From Escherichia hormaechei_A (GTDB taxonomy: Bacteria; Pseudomonadota; Gammaproteobacteria; Enterobacterales; Enterobacteriaceae): a stretch of 64,000 bases of DNA. The stretch spans positions 2,418,001 through 2,482,000 of the forward strand of contig CP170191.1 of assembly GCA_042434945.1 (NCBI GenBank), given 5' to 3'. Position 1 is the stretch's first letter; every line of letters starts with the position of its first letter. A program made the translations under genes and the position numbers. Below the pieces are notes generated by a model, which did no database searches, was not told the origin of the DNA, and saw only the letters and a list, made by a program, of their open reading frames with translations. This document shows, piece after piece, positions 52,416 through 61,719 of this stretch.

Positions 52416-53840
52416 GTGTCTGACTCTGCCGCGCGCCCGACTTTTTTGTTCCACGATTACGAAACCTTTGGCACCCATCCGGCGCTGGACCGACCGGCGC
52501 AGTTTGCGGCTATCCGTACCGATGACGAATTTAACGTCATCGGCGAACCCGAGGTGTTTTACTGTAAGCCCGCCGATGACTATCTGCCGCAGCCGGGCGC
52601 GGTAATGGTGACGGGCATCACGCCTCAGGAAGCGCGGGATAAAGGCGTTAGCGAAGCAGAATTTGCCCGTCGCATCCACGACCTGTTCACGGTGCCCAAT
52701 ACCTGCGTGGTGGGTTACAACAACATCCGTTTTGACGATGAAGTGACGCGCAATATCTTCTACCGCAACTTCTACGATCCGTATGCCTGGAGCTGGCAGA
52801 ACCGTAATTCACGCTGGGATTTGCTGGATATCATGCGCGCCTGCTATGCGCTGCGCCCGGAGGGGATTAACTGGCCGGAGAACGACGACGGCTTGCCGAG
52901 CTTCAGGCTCGAGCACCTGACGCGGGCCAACGGCATTGAGCACAGCAACGCCCACGACGCGATGGCAGACGTTTACGCGACCATCGCTATGGCGAAACTT
53001 GTAAAAACCGCGCAGCCGCGCCTGTTTGAGTATCTGTTGAGCCATCGCAGCAAGCAAAAGCTGATGACGCTAATTGACGTGCCGCAGATGAAACCGCTGG
53101 TGCATATTTCAGGGATGTTCGGTGCGTGGCGCGGGAATACAAGCTGGGTGGCGCCGCTTGCCTGGCATCCGGACAACCGTAACGCCGTCATCATGGTGGA
53201 TCTCGCCGGAGATATCTCCCCGCTGCTTGAGCTCGACAGCGACACCTTACGTGAACGGCTCTATACGCCGAAAGAGGCGCTGGGTGACCTGCCAGCCATA
53301 CCGGTAAAACTGGTGCACATCAATAAGTGCCCGGTGCTGGCGCAGGCCAACACGCTGCGCCCGGAAGACGCCGACCGGCTGGGGATTAACCGTCAGCACT
53401 GCCTCGATAACCTGAAAGTGCTGCGCGACAACCCGCATGTGCGCGAGAAAGTCGTCGCCATTTTTGCCGAAGCAGAGCCGTTCGTGCCGTCTGAGAATGT
53501 GGATGCGCAGCTTTATAACGGCTTCTTCAGCGACGCCGATCGCGCGGCGATGAATATCGTGCTGCAAACCGACCCGCGTAACCTGCCCGCGCTGGATATC
53601 ACCTTCGCAGATAAGCGCATTGAGAAGCTGATGTTTAATTATCGCGCGCGCAACTATCCCGGCACGCTGGATGAAGCAGAGCAGGAACGCTGGTTACAGC
53701 ATCGGCGCAACGTGTTTACGCCGGAGTTTCTTAATAGCTACGCCCAGGAGCTGGAGATGCTTTACGGTCAGTATGAAGGGAATGCTGAGAAGCAGGCGCT
53801 GCTGAAAGCGCTGTTCCAGTATGCGCAAGAAATTGTCTGA
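52416..53840 (+). CDS. sbcB: Exonuclease I (SbcB)
   Basis: A 474-residue single-strand 3'-5' DNase of the DnaQ (DEDDh) superfamily, with HDYETFGTHPALDRPAQFAAIRTD as Exo I, the Exo II region GYNNIRFDDEVTRN, and Exo III (HSNAHDAMADVYATIA). The SH3-like and helical C-terminal domains follow. The GTG at 52416 is chosen as start (SDSAARPTFLFHDYE), with AGGATGAG upstream and a length equal to the E. coli protein; the frame is open to 52332. yeeD and yeeE, which follow in E. coli, are absent. Confidence 0.95.
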   Translation: MSDSAARPTFLFHDYETFGTHPALDRPAQFAAIRTDDEFNVIGEPEVFYCKPADDYLPQPGAVMVTGITPQEARDKGVSEAEFARRIHDLFTVPNTCVVGYNNIRFDDEVTRNIFYRNFYDPYAWSWQNRNSRWDLLDIMRACYALRPEGINWPENDDGLPSFRLEHLTRANGIEHSNAHDAMADVYATIAMAKLVKTAQPRLFEYLLSHRSKQKLMTLIDVPQMKPLVHISGMFGAWRGNTSWVAPLAWHPDNRNAVIMVDLAGDISPLLELDSDTLRERLYTPKEALGDLPAIPVKLVHINKCPVLAQANTLRPEDADRLGINRQHCLDNLKVLRDNPHVREKVVAIFAEAEPFVPSENVDAQLYNGFFSDADRAAMNIVLQTDPRNLPALDITFADKRIEKLMFNYRARNYPGTLDEAEQERWLQHRRNVFTPEFLNSYAQELEMLYGQYEGNAEKQALLKALFQYAQEIV

Positions 53841-53854
53841 GTAGCGGGTACAAA

Positions 53855-53887
53855 AAAGCCGGAGGCGATGTCTCCGGCTTTTTTTTG
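53855..53887 (+). terminator. Terminator of sbcB
   Basis: AAAGCCGGAG / CTCCGGCTTT with a seven-base loop is followed by a long T-run, 15 bases after the sbcB stop. Confidence 0.92.
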
Positions 53888-53957
53888 CCGGGTGGCGCTA
53901 ACGCTTACCCGGCCTACGAAGCTGTAGGTTGGGTTGAGCAAAGCCGCCACCCGACAC
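53886..53957. repeat. Two REP-like units (BIME) between sbcB and plaP
   Basis: GCCGGGTGGCGCTAACGC then TTACCCGGC (53887-53913), and GTTGGGTTGAGCAAAGCC then GCCACCCGAC (53928-53955), stand in opposite orientation between convergent genes. Confidence 0.82.
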
Positions 53958-53961
53958 AGTC

Positions 53962-55320
53962 TTACGCTACGTCTTCGTACTGCGGAACCGGGTTACGGAA
54001 ACTCTTGGTGACGCAAGCCAGGTAAATCAGACCGATAGCCGCCCAGATCAGACCCAGAACCATTGAGCTTTCTTCCAGGTTAACCCACAGCGCACCAACG
54101 GTCAGCGCACCACACATCGGCAGGAACAGATACTGGAAGTGATCTTTCAGCGTCTTGTTACGCTTCTCACGGATCCAGAACTGCGAGATGACCGACAGGT
54201 TAACGAAGGTGAACGCCACCAACGCACCAAAGTTGATCAGCGCTGTAGCCATTACCAGGTCGAAGTTGATTGCCAGCAAGGCAATCGCGCCAACCAGGAT
54301 GATGTTCATCGCCGGAGTACGCCATTTCGGGTGTACATAACCGAAGAAGCTTTTCGGGAATACGCCGTCACGCCCCATTACGTACATCAGACGCGCAACG
54401 CCTGCATGCGCCGCCATACCGGACGCCAGTACGGTAATGGTGGAGAAGATCAGCGCACCAACCTGGAATGCTTTACCTGCAACATACAGCATGATTTCAG
54501 GCTGTGACGCATCCGGATCTTTAAAGCGAGAGATATCCGGGAAGTACAGCTGCAGGAAGTAAGTTGCAAAGATGAAGATCATGCCGCCAATCAGCGCGGT
54601 CAGGAAAATCGCACGCGGGATCACGCGCTCTGCATCTTTGGTTTCTTCCGACAGGTTGCTGATGCCGTCAAAGCCGGTAAAGGAGAAGCACAGGATTGTC
54701 GCCCCGGTAATCATCGGGATAACATGCGCATCGCCAGACCAGAACGGACGAGTGCTCGCCAGCGTACCAGCGCCTTCACCTTCAAATACGCCATAAACAA
54801 CCATGCCCAGAATCACCGCGATCAGCACTACCTGCAACACGACGATTACAGTGTTGAAGTTCGCTACGGATTTCAGACTACGCAGGTTAAAGGCGGTCAT
54901 AAAGGCCACCAGCGCCACCACAAACATCCACGATGGGATGGAAGGCACCAGAGCTTCAAAATAGATTTTCGCCAGCAGAATGTTGATCATCGGCGCGAAC
55001 AGATAGTCGAGCAGAGAAGACCAACCCACCATAAAGCCGACAGTCGGGCTAATGGATTTCTGGGCGTAAGTGTATGCAGAGCCAGCAGAAGGATAGCGGC
55101 GAACCAGCTTCCCGTAGCTCAGAGCCGTAAACAGGATCGCAATCAATGCGAACGCATAGGCTGTCGGCACATGACCATCCGTGAGGCCTGAAACGATACC
55201 AAAAGTATCAAACAGCGTCATCGGCTGCATATAGGCAAGACCCATCATTACAACCGGAACTAACGTAAGCGTTTTACGCAATTCCACGCGAGAGGTGTTT
55301 GGAGTAACGTTATGCGACAT
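53962..55320 (-). CDS. plaP: Low-affinity putrescine importer PlaP (YeeF)
   Basis: A 452-residue APC-superfamily amino acid/polyamine permease with 12 membrane segments, importing putrescine with protons. The start MSHNVTPNTSRVELRKTL at ATG 55320 has AAGGAG nine bases upstream; the ATG at 55326 is too close to that site. As recalled, the protein is practically identical to E. coli PlaP over its whole length, while the neighbour sbcB shows ordinary Enterobacter-level divergence, so this gene may be part of an E. coli-derived tract. Confidence 0.95.
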   Translation of the reverse strand: MSHNVTPNTSRVELRKTLTLVPVVMMGLAYMQPMTLFDTFGIVSGLTDGHVPTAYAFALIAILFTALSYGKLVRRYPSAGSAYTYAQKSISPTVGFMVGWSSLLDYLFAPMINILLAKIYFEALVPSIPSWMFVVALVAFMTAFNLRSLKSVANFNTVIVVLQVVLIAVILGMVVYGVFEGEGAGTLASTRPFWSGDAHVIPMITGATILCFSFTGFDGISNLSEETKDAERVIPRAIFLTALIGGMIFIFATYFLQLYFPDISRFKDPDASQPEIMLYVAGKAFQVGALIFSTITVLASGMAAHAGVARLMYVMGRDGVFPKSFFGYVHPKWRTPAMNIILVGAIALLAINFDLVMATALINFGALVAFTFVNLSVISQFWIREKRNKTLKDHFQYLFLPMCGALTVGALWVNLEESSMVLGLIWAAIGLIYLACVTKSFRNPVPQYEDVA

Positions 55321-55586
55321 GGTCATTCTCCTTTACGGTGATAACCGTCGCGTAAGCAAAAAATTGCCCCATTTTTTTGGATTCCTCAGCGACAACAACT
55401 GTCGATTTTTAGTAAATATCTATCCGGTACGAAGCCCGGCCTCTTGGTATGAATGATTGGTTTGAAGCAAAAAATAACCGACGCTGATGAAACGTCGGTT
55501 TTTAGTCATTTTTTGACAGCGGCGCATTGTGCCTAAATGGGGGGGAAATGACAAGAGAATGAGAGGCTTGTCATAATAATTTTTCT

Positions 55587-56516
55587 TTAAATGGCTGATT
55601 TTCCGTCATCAGATTTTGCATAAACACCGGCGATCGCACTATTTGCTAAAATTTCATCCCGCCACCAGCCGCTGGCAAGCCCTGCGGTCTGTTCATTCCA
55701 GCCAATCCAGACGGGTTCAAAGAGAGTTTGGGCGACCACTTTCTTCTCGATTAACGCGCCACTATCGAGAAACCGTTGCGCCAGATAACGGGGTAAATAG
55801 CCGCAGCCGAGGCCGCTAATTTGCAGCTCCAGCTTGGTTTTAAAATCGAAAACGGTAATGGCCTCTTGCTCATCCAGCAGCTGCGATGAAATGCCGCATT
55901 CGGGGCGAGAGCTGTCTCCAACCACAATGGCGCGATAGTTTTTAATGACGCGTCGGGTAACAGGCTCCGGTTCATTCGCCAGCGGGTGATGAGGCGCAAC
56001 GGCAAAAACCTGCTCCAGAACACCAAGCCGCGCAAAACCAAATTCGCTCAACTGGGGAGGCTCATGCAGCGCCCCAACGATGATATCCGCCCTGCCCTGC
56101 GTCAGGGCCTCCCAGGAACCGCCCAGCACGCCATTGATAAAAACCAGCCGGGTGACGCTGTGGCGCTGATAGAACGCCTCAATAAGCGGAGTAAGCAGGG
56201 AGAAAGGGAAAGTATCATCAACCCCAATCACCAGCTCATTTTCCCAGCCCTGGTGAAGTTTGACGGCCTGTTTTTCCAGCTCGCGAACCGTATGCAGCAC
56301 GTCACGCCCTTTTTCCAGCAGCATCTGCCCTGTACGGGTGAAACGCGCGCGATGCCCGGTGCGGTCAAGGATTTGGATATTAAGATCGCTCTCGAGCTTT
56401 TGCACGGTGTAGCTCAGAGCCGAAGGGGTTTTATAGAGCTTCGCCGAGGCGGCGGCAAAGCTCCCCTCTTTTTCCAGCGCATCCAGAATAACAAGAACAT
56501 CCAGCAGCGGTTTCAT
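55587..56516 (-). CDS. yeeY: LysR-family regulator YeeY
   Basis: A 309-residue LysR regulator of unknown target. The helix-turn-helix is GSFAAASAKLYKTPSALSYTVQKLESDLN. The C-terminal third (from SQLLDEQEAITVFDF to the end) appears identical to E. coli YeeY as recalled, whereas the first two thirds differ at many positions (for example HEPPQLSEFGFARLGVLEQ), so the gene looks like a recombinant. A 266-base gap to plaP contains the plaP promoter and no gene. Confidence 0.92.
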   Translation of the reverse strand: MKPLLDVLVILDALEKEGSFAAASAKLYKTPSALSYTVQKLESDLNIQILDRTGHRARFTRTGQMLLEKGRDVLHTVRELEKQAVKLHQGWENELVIGVDDTFPFSLLTPLIEAFYQRHSVTRLVFINGVLGGSWEALTQGRADIIVGALHEPPQLSEFGFARLGVLEQVFAVAPHHPLANEPEPVTRRVIKNYRAIVVGDSSRPECGISSQLLDEQEAITVFDFKTKLELQISGLGCGYLPRYLAQRFLDSGALIEKKVVAQTLFEPVWIGWNEQTAGLASGWWRDEILANSAIAGVYAKSDDGKSAI

Positions 56517-56557
56517 CTTCGCCCCCTTGCGGTGTGCGATTGTCTCCGCCGGCGCAA

Positions 56558-57379
56558 TTATTCCATGGGCATAACCAGCGGATCGGGATACTGGTATTCA
56601 AATCCCAGTTCATTACAAATCCGACTGCCATCAATAATCTTACCTTTGCCGCTGTCCAGACTATTTCTGAACTGCGGAGGCTCCAGCCCCAGTAAACGGG
56701 CCATCTGCGGATAGGAAAACATTACGCGCAGGGTGAGCTGGCGCACATATATTATAGATGTGTCCGCCTTTAGGTGCCTGTAACAACAGAGTGATAGCGC
56801 CAATAACATCTTCTAAATGGACTAAATTAACACCATGTTCACCTTCAGGTCGCGGTTTTTCGGCAAAGAAGCGTCCGGGATGACGTCCGGTCCGACCAGC
56901 CCCGCAAGACGCAGAATATCGACCGAAGTACCGGGTAAATTGTGCAGCCAGTCTTCGAGTTCTTCTAATACTCGTCCACTGTTGGTTACCGGATTACGCG
57001 GGTAGTTTCTTTCACCGTGCCTTGCGCGTCGCCATAGACAGATGTTGAGCTGGTAAAAATAATGCGGGAATACGATGGGCCAGCGCGCTATCCACTAACT
57101 CTTGTACCGCTTGTAAATAGAACTCATCGCGGGGCCGCTACGACGTGCCGAAGCGTAATGACCAGCGCATCGACATCCATCAGGGCATCCAGATCGTCAG
57201 AATCGCAAACTAACTCAGGCTCCATGCGAAGCAGATTAGCTATCAATGCCACTCATTCGGGCCGCTTCGACACCATCTTGTGTGGTTTTACTCCGGTGAC
57301 TTGCCACCCTCGCGCTGCAAGTGACATCGCCAGCGGCATGCCTAACCACCCGTAACCCGACAATTGCGACCTTTTTCAT
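56558..57379 (-). pseudogene. yeeZ: NAD-dependent epimerase-like YeeZ, with nine single-base indels
   Basis: YeeZ is a SDR-fold NAD(P)-binding protein of unknown substrate. Alignment by eye to the E. coli protein (274 residues) from MKKVAIVG to LVMPME works throughout only if nine single-base changes are allowed: three insertions and six deletions, net minus three, which exactly explains 822 instead of 825 bases. Most are in two- or three-base runs, for example the extra C at 56714-56715 region and one near 57354. Apart from the shifts the codons are well kept. Sequencing error or very recent decay are both possible; error is favoured by the density. Confidence 0.88.
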
Positions 57380-57461
57380 CCGTTATCTCCTGATACACCT
57401 TAGATCTATAAGGCTACGCTAGCGTATCAAAACTGACAATTCATTCTATGAATGAATCTGT

Positions 57462-57715
57462 TCAATAATGATAACGACATGCTGCAATGAGCAGTGAATC
57501 GTCGGTAACCGCGTTAACCAGACGTGCTCCTCTGTAATGCGTCGGGACCAGAAACCTGACCAATTATGTTTCAGGGGTTCTGGCTTCCCCTTACCTTCAA
57601 ATGGCGTTCTGCGGGTATCTTTGATAATTTCATTGATCTTTTTAACAATTCGCTTATCTGTTTCCTGCCAGTACAGATAATCGACCCATGATTCCTCAGA
57701 CCAGATTAGTTTCAC
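57462..57715 (-). pseudogene. yoeB: Toxin YoeB, frameshifted near the C-terminus
   Basis: YoeB is a RelE-family mRNA interferase that cleaves mRNA in the ribosomal A site. The frame starts with GTG at 57715 (KLIWSEESW) and follows E. coli YoeB until ITEEH, where one base is missing (near 57523). The shifted frame runs on past the true stop to 57446. With the base restored it would end LLIAACRYHY at 57462, at 84 residues. The lost segment carries the catalytic C-terminal residues (Arg, His, Tyr), so as written the toxin is inactive. It overlaps the yefM stop. Confidence 0.88.
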
Positions 57716-57962
57716 TCAATGATGTCCTTTTCCGTTCCTTTGCCTGATTTCAGGCTATCGATGAGTCCATCAATCTCCGGGCGTTAGCGGGGGAGCGCAG
57801 TAGATAAGCCGTCTCTTCCAGCGAGTTGTATTCTTCGAGTGACATCAGAACACAAGCCTCTCCATTCTGACGAGTAATAAGGATCGGGGCATGATCTTCA
57901 ACGGCTTTCATCATTGTTGCCGACAAATTCTGACGCGCTTCGCTGTAGCTAATTGTACGCAT
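57712..57962 (-). pseudogene. yefM: Antitoxin YefM, frameshifted near the C-terminus
   Basis: YefM is the Phd/YefM-fold antitoxin that neutralises YoeB and represses the operon. The frame from ATG 57962 ([14 protein letters not shown]) matches E. coli YefM up to RRLMDS, where one base is missing (near 57762), giving an early stop at 57750 and loss of the toxin-binding C-terminal tail. Restoring it gives 83 residues ending KDIIE, with a stop overlapping the yoeB GTG. A Cys replaces an Ala in NGEACVLM. Its operator is intact. Confidence 0.88.
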
Positions 57963-57976
57963 GTCAATCTCCTCTT

Positions 57977-57996
57977 TTGTACAGTTCATTGTACAA
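57977..57996. promoter_or_regulatory. YefM operator
   Basis: TTGTACAGTTCATTGTACAA is a palindrome of two TGTACA hexamers, the known recognition element of YefM, 14 bases upstream of the yefM start. Between here and the his promoter the 58099-58113 palindrome AGAGGACAGTCCTCT is the only other structure seen. Confidence 0.8.
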
Positions 57997-58178
57997 TGAT
58001 TGAGCGTTAATTAACTATTTATTAATTAGTTTGTAGATCAAGGTAATTGTCAGTGAGACGAAAATCCAGGCTTCGATATTTTTGGTGCCGTCCAGCTTAG
58101 AGGACAGTCCTCTTAGCCCCTCCTTTCCCGCTCATTCATTAAACAAATCCATTGCCATAAAATATATAAAAAAAGCCC

Positions 58179-58208
58179 TTGCTTTCTAACGTGAAAGTGG
58201 TTTAGGTT
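58179..58208 (+). promoter_or_regulatory. his operon promoter
   Basis: TTGCTT and TAGGTT with an 18-base spacer reproduce the E. coli his promoter, 39 bases upstream of hisL. Confidence 0.85.
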
Positions 58209-58246
58209 AAAAGACATCAGTTGAATAAACATTCACAGAGACTTTT

Positions 58247-58297
58247 ATGACACGCGTTCAATTTAAACACCACCATCATCACCATCATCCTGACTAG
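58247..58297 (+). CDS. hisL: his operon leader peptide HisL
   Basis: A 16-residue leader, MTRVQFKHHHHHHHPD, with seven consecutive His codons. Ribosome stalling at these codons when His-tRNA is scarce prevents formation of the terminator hairpin at 58360-58390 and lets transcription enter hisG. It is identical to the E. coli leader. Confidence 0.97.
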   Translation: MTRVQFKHHHHHHHPD

Positions 58298-58359
58298 TCT
58301 TTCAGGCGATGTGTGCTGGAAGACATTCAGATCTTCCAGTGGTGCATGAACGCATGAGA

Positions 58360-58396
58360 AAGCCCCCGGAAGATCACCTTCCGGGGGCTTTTTTAT
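58360..58396 (+). terminator. his attenuator terminator
   Basis: AAGCCCCCGGAAG / CTTCCGGGGGCTT with an ATCAC loop is followed by TTTTTTA. It is the intrinsic terminator of the his attenuation system, between hisL and hisG. Confidence 0.96.
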
Positions 58397-58442
58397 TGCG
58401 CGGTTGATAACGGTTCAGACAGGTTTAAAGAGGAATAACAAA

Positions 58443-59342
58443 ATGACAGACAACACTCGTTTACGCATAGCTATGCAGAAATCCGGCCGTTTAAGTGATG
58501 ACTCACGCGAATTGCTGGCGCGCTGTGGCATTAAAATTAATCTTCACACCCAGCGCCTGATCGCGATGGCAGAAAACATGCCGATTGATATTCTGCGCGT
58601 GCGTGACGACGACATTCCCGGTCTGGTAATGGACGGCGTGGTTGACCTCGGGATTATCGGCGAAAACGTGCTGGAAGAAGAGCTGCTTAACCGCCGCGCC
58701 CAGGGTGAAGATCCACGCTACTTTACCCTGCGTCGTCTGGATTTCGGCGGCTGCCGTCTTTCGCTGGCAACGCCGGTTGATGAAGCCTGGGATGGCCCGC
58801 TCTCCTTAAACGGTAAACGTATCGCCACCTCTTATCCTCACCTGCTCAAGCGTTATCTCGACCAGAAAGGCATCTCTTTTAAATCCTGCTTACTGAACGG
58901 TTCTGTTGAAGTCGCCCCGCGTGCCGGACTGGCGGATGCGATTTGCGATCTGGTTTCCACCGGTGCCACGCTGGAAGCAAACGGCCTGCGCGAAGTCGAA
59001 GTTATCTACCGCTCGAAAGCCTGCCTGATCCAGCGCGATGGCGAAATGGAAGAATCCAAACAGCAACTGATCGACAAACTGCTGACCCGTATTCAGGGTG
59101 TGATCCAGGCGCGCGAATCAAAATACATCATGATGCACGCACCGACCGAACGTCTGGATGAAGTCATCGCCCTGCTGCCAGGTGCCGAACGCCCAACCAT
59201 TCTGCCGCTGGCGGGTGACCAACAACGCGTAGCGATGCACATGGTCAGTAGCGAAACCCTGTTCTGGGAAACGATGGAAAAACTGAAAGCGCTGGGTGCC
59301 AGTTCAATCCTGGTCCTGCCGATTGAGAAGATGATGGAGTGA
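58443..59342 (+). CDS. hisG: ATP phosphoribosyltransferase HisG
   Basis: A 299-residue long-form enzyme for the first step of histidine synthesis (ATP + PRPP to PR-ATP), with a C-terminal ACT-like domain for histidine feedback. The start ATG 58443 ([16 protein letters not shown]) has AGAGGA upstream; the longer frame from 58404 begins inside the leader. As recalled, the protein is identical to E. coli K-12 HisG. It is followed by hisD after five bases. Confidence 0.97.
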
Positions 59343-59347
59343 TCGCC

Positions 59348-60652
59348 ATGAGCTTTAACACAATCATTGACTGGAATAGCTGTACTGCGGAGCAACAACG
59401 CCAGCTATTAATGCGCCCGGCGATCTCCGCTTCTGAAAGCATTACCCGCACTGTTAACGATATTCTCGATAACGTGAAAGCACGCGGCGATGAGGCCCTG
59501 CGGGAATACAGCGCGAAGTTTGATAAAACCACGGTTACCGCGCTGAAGGTGTCTGCAGAGGAAATTGCCGCCGCCAGCGAACGCCTGAGCGACGAGCTAA
59601 AACAGGCGATGGCGGTGGCAGTAAAGAATATTGAAACCTTCCACACTGCGCAAAAACTGCCGCCGGTAGATGTAGAAACTCAGCCAGGCGTACGTTGTCA
59701 GCAAGTCACGCGCCCGGTGGCTTCGGTAGGTTTGTATATTCCTGGCGGCTCCGCCCCGCTCTTCTCAACGGTATTAATGCTGGCAACTCCGGCGCGTATT
59801 GCGGGCTGTAAAAAAGTGGTGCTGTGCTCACCGCCGCCGATTGCCGATGAGATCCTTTATGCGGCGCAGCTGTGCGGTGTACAGGACGTGTTTAACGTCG
59901 GCGGCGCACAGGCCATTGCCGCACTGGCGTTTGGTACTGAATCTGTGCCAAAAGTGGACAAAATCTTCGGGCCAGGCAACGCCTTTGTCACCGAGGCAAA
60001 ACGCCAGGTAAGCCAGCGTCTGGACGGTGCGGCGATCGATATGCCCGCAGGCCCGTCGGAAGTGCTGGTGATTGCCGACAGCGGCGCTACGCCAGATTTC
60101 GTGGCTTCTGATTTGCTTTCTCAGGCTGAACACGGCCCGGACTCTCAGGTGATTTTACTGACGCCCGATGCTGATATGGCGCGTCGCGTTGCCGACGCTG
60201 TCGAACGCCAGCTGGCAGAACTGCCGCGTGCCGAAACCGCACGTCAGGCACTGAGCGCCAGCCGCCTGATCGTGACTAAAGATTTAGCGCAGTGCGTAGA
60301 GATTTCCAACCAGTACGGTCCGGAGCACCTGATCATTCAGACCCGCAACGCCCGCGAACTGGTCGATGGCATCACCAGCGCCGGTTCGGTATTTCTTGGT
60401 GACTGGTCACCGGAATCGGCAGGCGACTATGCCTCCGGCACTAACCATGTTCTACCGACTTACGGTTACACCGCCACCTGTTCCAGCCTCGGGCTGGCAG
60501 ATTTCCAGAAGCGCATGACCGTGCAGGAACTCTCGAAAGAAGGCTTTTCCGCGCTGGCTTCGACCATTGAAACACTGGCCTCCGCCGAGCGCCTGACCGC
60601 CCATAAAAATGCCGTTACTTTGCGTGTTAACGCCCTTAAGGAGCAAGCATGA
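59348..60652 (+). CDS. hisD: Histidinol dehydrogenase HisD
   Basis: A 434-residue zinc enzyme that oxidises L-histidinol to histidine in two NAD-dependent steps. Signatures are IPGGSAPLFSTVLM, GPGNAFVTEAKR, IDMPAGPSEVLV, and the QAEHGPDSQ zinc/catalytic region. The ATG at 59348 follows GGAG; an upstream in-frame codon at 59339 overlaps hisG. Its stop overlaps hisC by four bases. Near-identical to E. coli with a few substitutions. Confidence 0.97.
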   Translation: MSFNTIIDWNSCTAEQQRQLLMRPAISASESITRTVNDILDNVKARGDEALREYSAKFDKTTVTALKVSAEEIAAASERLSDELKQAMAVAVKNIETFHTAQKLPPVDVETQPGVRCQQVTRPVASVGLYIPGGSAPLFSTVLMLATPARIAGCKKVVLCSPPPIADEILYAAQLCGVQDVFNVGGAQAIAALAFGTESVPKVDKIFGPGNAFVTEAKRQVSQRLDGAAIDMPAGPSEVLVIADSGATPDFVASDLLSQAEHGPDSQVILLTPDADMARRVADAVERQLAELPRAETARQALSASRLIVTKDLAQCVEISNQYGPEHLIIQTRNARELVDGITSAGSVFLGDWSPESAGDYASGTNHVLPTYGYTATCSSLGLADFQKRMTVQELSKEGFSALASTIETLASAERLTAHKNAVTLRVNALKEQA

Positions 60653-61719
60653 GCACCGTGACTATTACCGATTTAGCGCGTGAAAACGTCCGCAACCTGA
60701 CGCCGTATCAGTCAGCGCGTCGTCTGGGCGGTAACGGCGATGTCTGGCTGAACGCCAACGAATACCCCACTGCCGTGGAGTTTCAGCTTACTCAGCAAAC
60801 GCTCAACCGCTACCCGGAATGCCAGCCGAAAGCGGTGATTGAAAATTACGCGCAATATGCAGGCGTAAAACCGGAGCAGGTGCTGGTCAGCCGTGGCGCG
60901 GACGAAGGTATTGAACTGCTGATTCGCGCTTTTTGCGAACCGGGTAAAGACGCCATCCTCTACTGCCCGCCAACGTACGGCATGTACAGCGTCAGCGCCG
61001 AAACGATTGGCGTCGAGTGCCGCACAGTGCCGACGCTGGACAACTGGCAACTGGACTTACAGGGCATTTCCGACAAGCTGGACGGCGTAAAAGTGGTCTA
61101 TGTTTGCAGCCCCAACAACCCGACCGGGCAACTGATCAACCCGCAGGATTTTCGCACCCTGCTGGAGTTAACGCGCGGTAAGGCGATTGTGGTTGCCGAT
61201 GAAGCCTATATAGAGTTTTGTCCACAGGCATCGCTGGCTGGCTGGCTGGCGGAATATCCGCACCTGGCTATTTTGCGCACACTGTCGAAAGCTTTTGCTC
61301 TGGCGGGGCTTCGTTGCGGATTTACGCTGGCAAACGAAGAGGTCATCAACCTGTTAATGAAAGTGATCGCCCCCTACCCGCTCTCGACGCCGGTTGCCGA
61401 CATTGCGGCCCAGGCGTTAAGCCCGCAGGGGATCGTCGCCATGCGTGAGCGGGTGGCGCAAATTATTGCAGAACGCGAATATCTGATTGCCGCATTGAAA
61501 GAGATCCCCTGCGTGGAGCAGGTTTTTGACTCTGAAACCAACTACATTCTGGCGCGCTTTAAAGCCTCCAGTGCAGTGTTTAAATCTTTGTGGGATCAGG
61601 GCATTATCTTACGTGATCAGAATAAACAACTCTCTTTAAGCGGCTGCCTGCGAATTACCGTCGGAACCCGTGAAGAAAGCCAGCGCGTCATTGACGCCTT
61701 ACGTGCGGAGCAAGTTTGA
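60649..61719 (+). CDS. hisC: Histidinol-phosphate aminotransferase HisC
   Basis: A 356-residue PLP-dependent class II aminotransferase. The PLP Lys is in RTLSKAFALAGLRCGF, with SPNNPTGQ and DEAYIEF also present. It starts in the hisD stop (ATGA) and its own stop overlaps the hisB start by one base. AAGGAG precedes the ATG. Confidence 0.97.
   Translation: MSTVTITDLARENVRNLTPYQSARRLGGNGDVWLNANEYPTAVEFQLTQQTLNRYPECQPKAVIENYAQYAGVKPEQVLVSRGADEGIELLIRAFCEPGKDAILYCPPTYGMYSVSAETIGVECRTVPTLDNWQLDLQGISDKLDGVKVVYVCSPNNPTGQLINPQDFRTLLELTRGKAIVVADEAYIEFCPQASLAGWLAEYPHLAILRTLSKAFALAGLRCGFTLANEEVINLLMKVIAPYPLSTPVADIAAQALSPQGIVAMRERVAQIIAEREYLIAALKEIPCVEQVFDSETNYILARFKASSAVFKSLWDQGIILRDQNKQLSLSGCLRITVGTREESQRVIDALRAEQV

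Noticed and set aside
58247..58297. Seven His codons in a row, suggestive of an engineered His tag
   Set aside because: This is the natural his operon leader peptide, followed by its attenuator.
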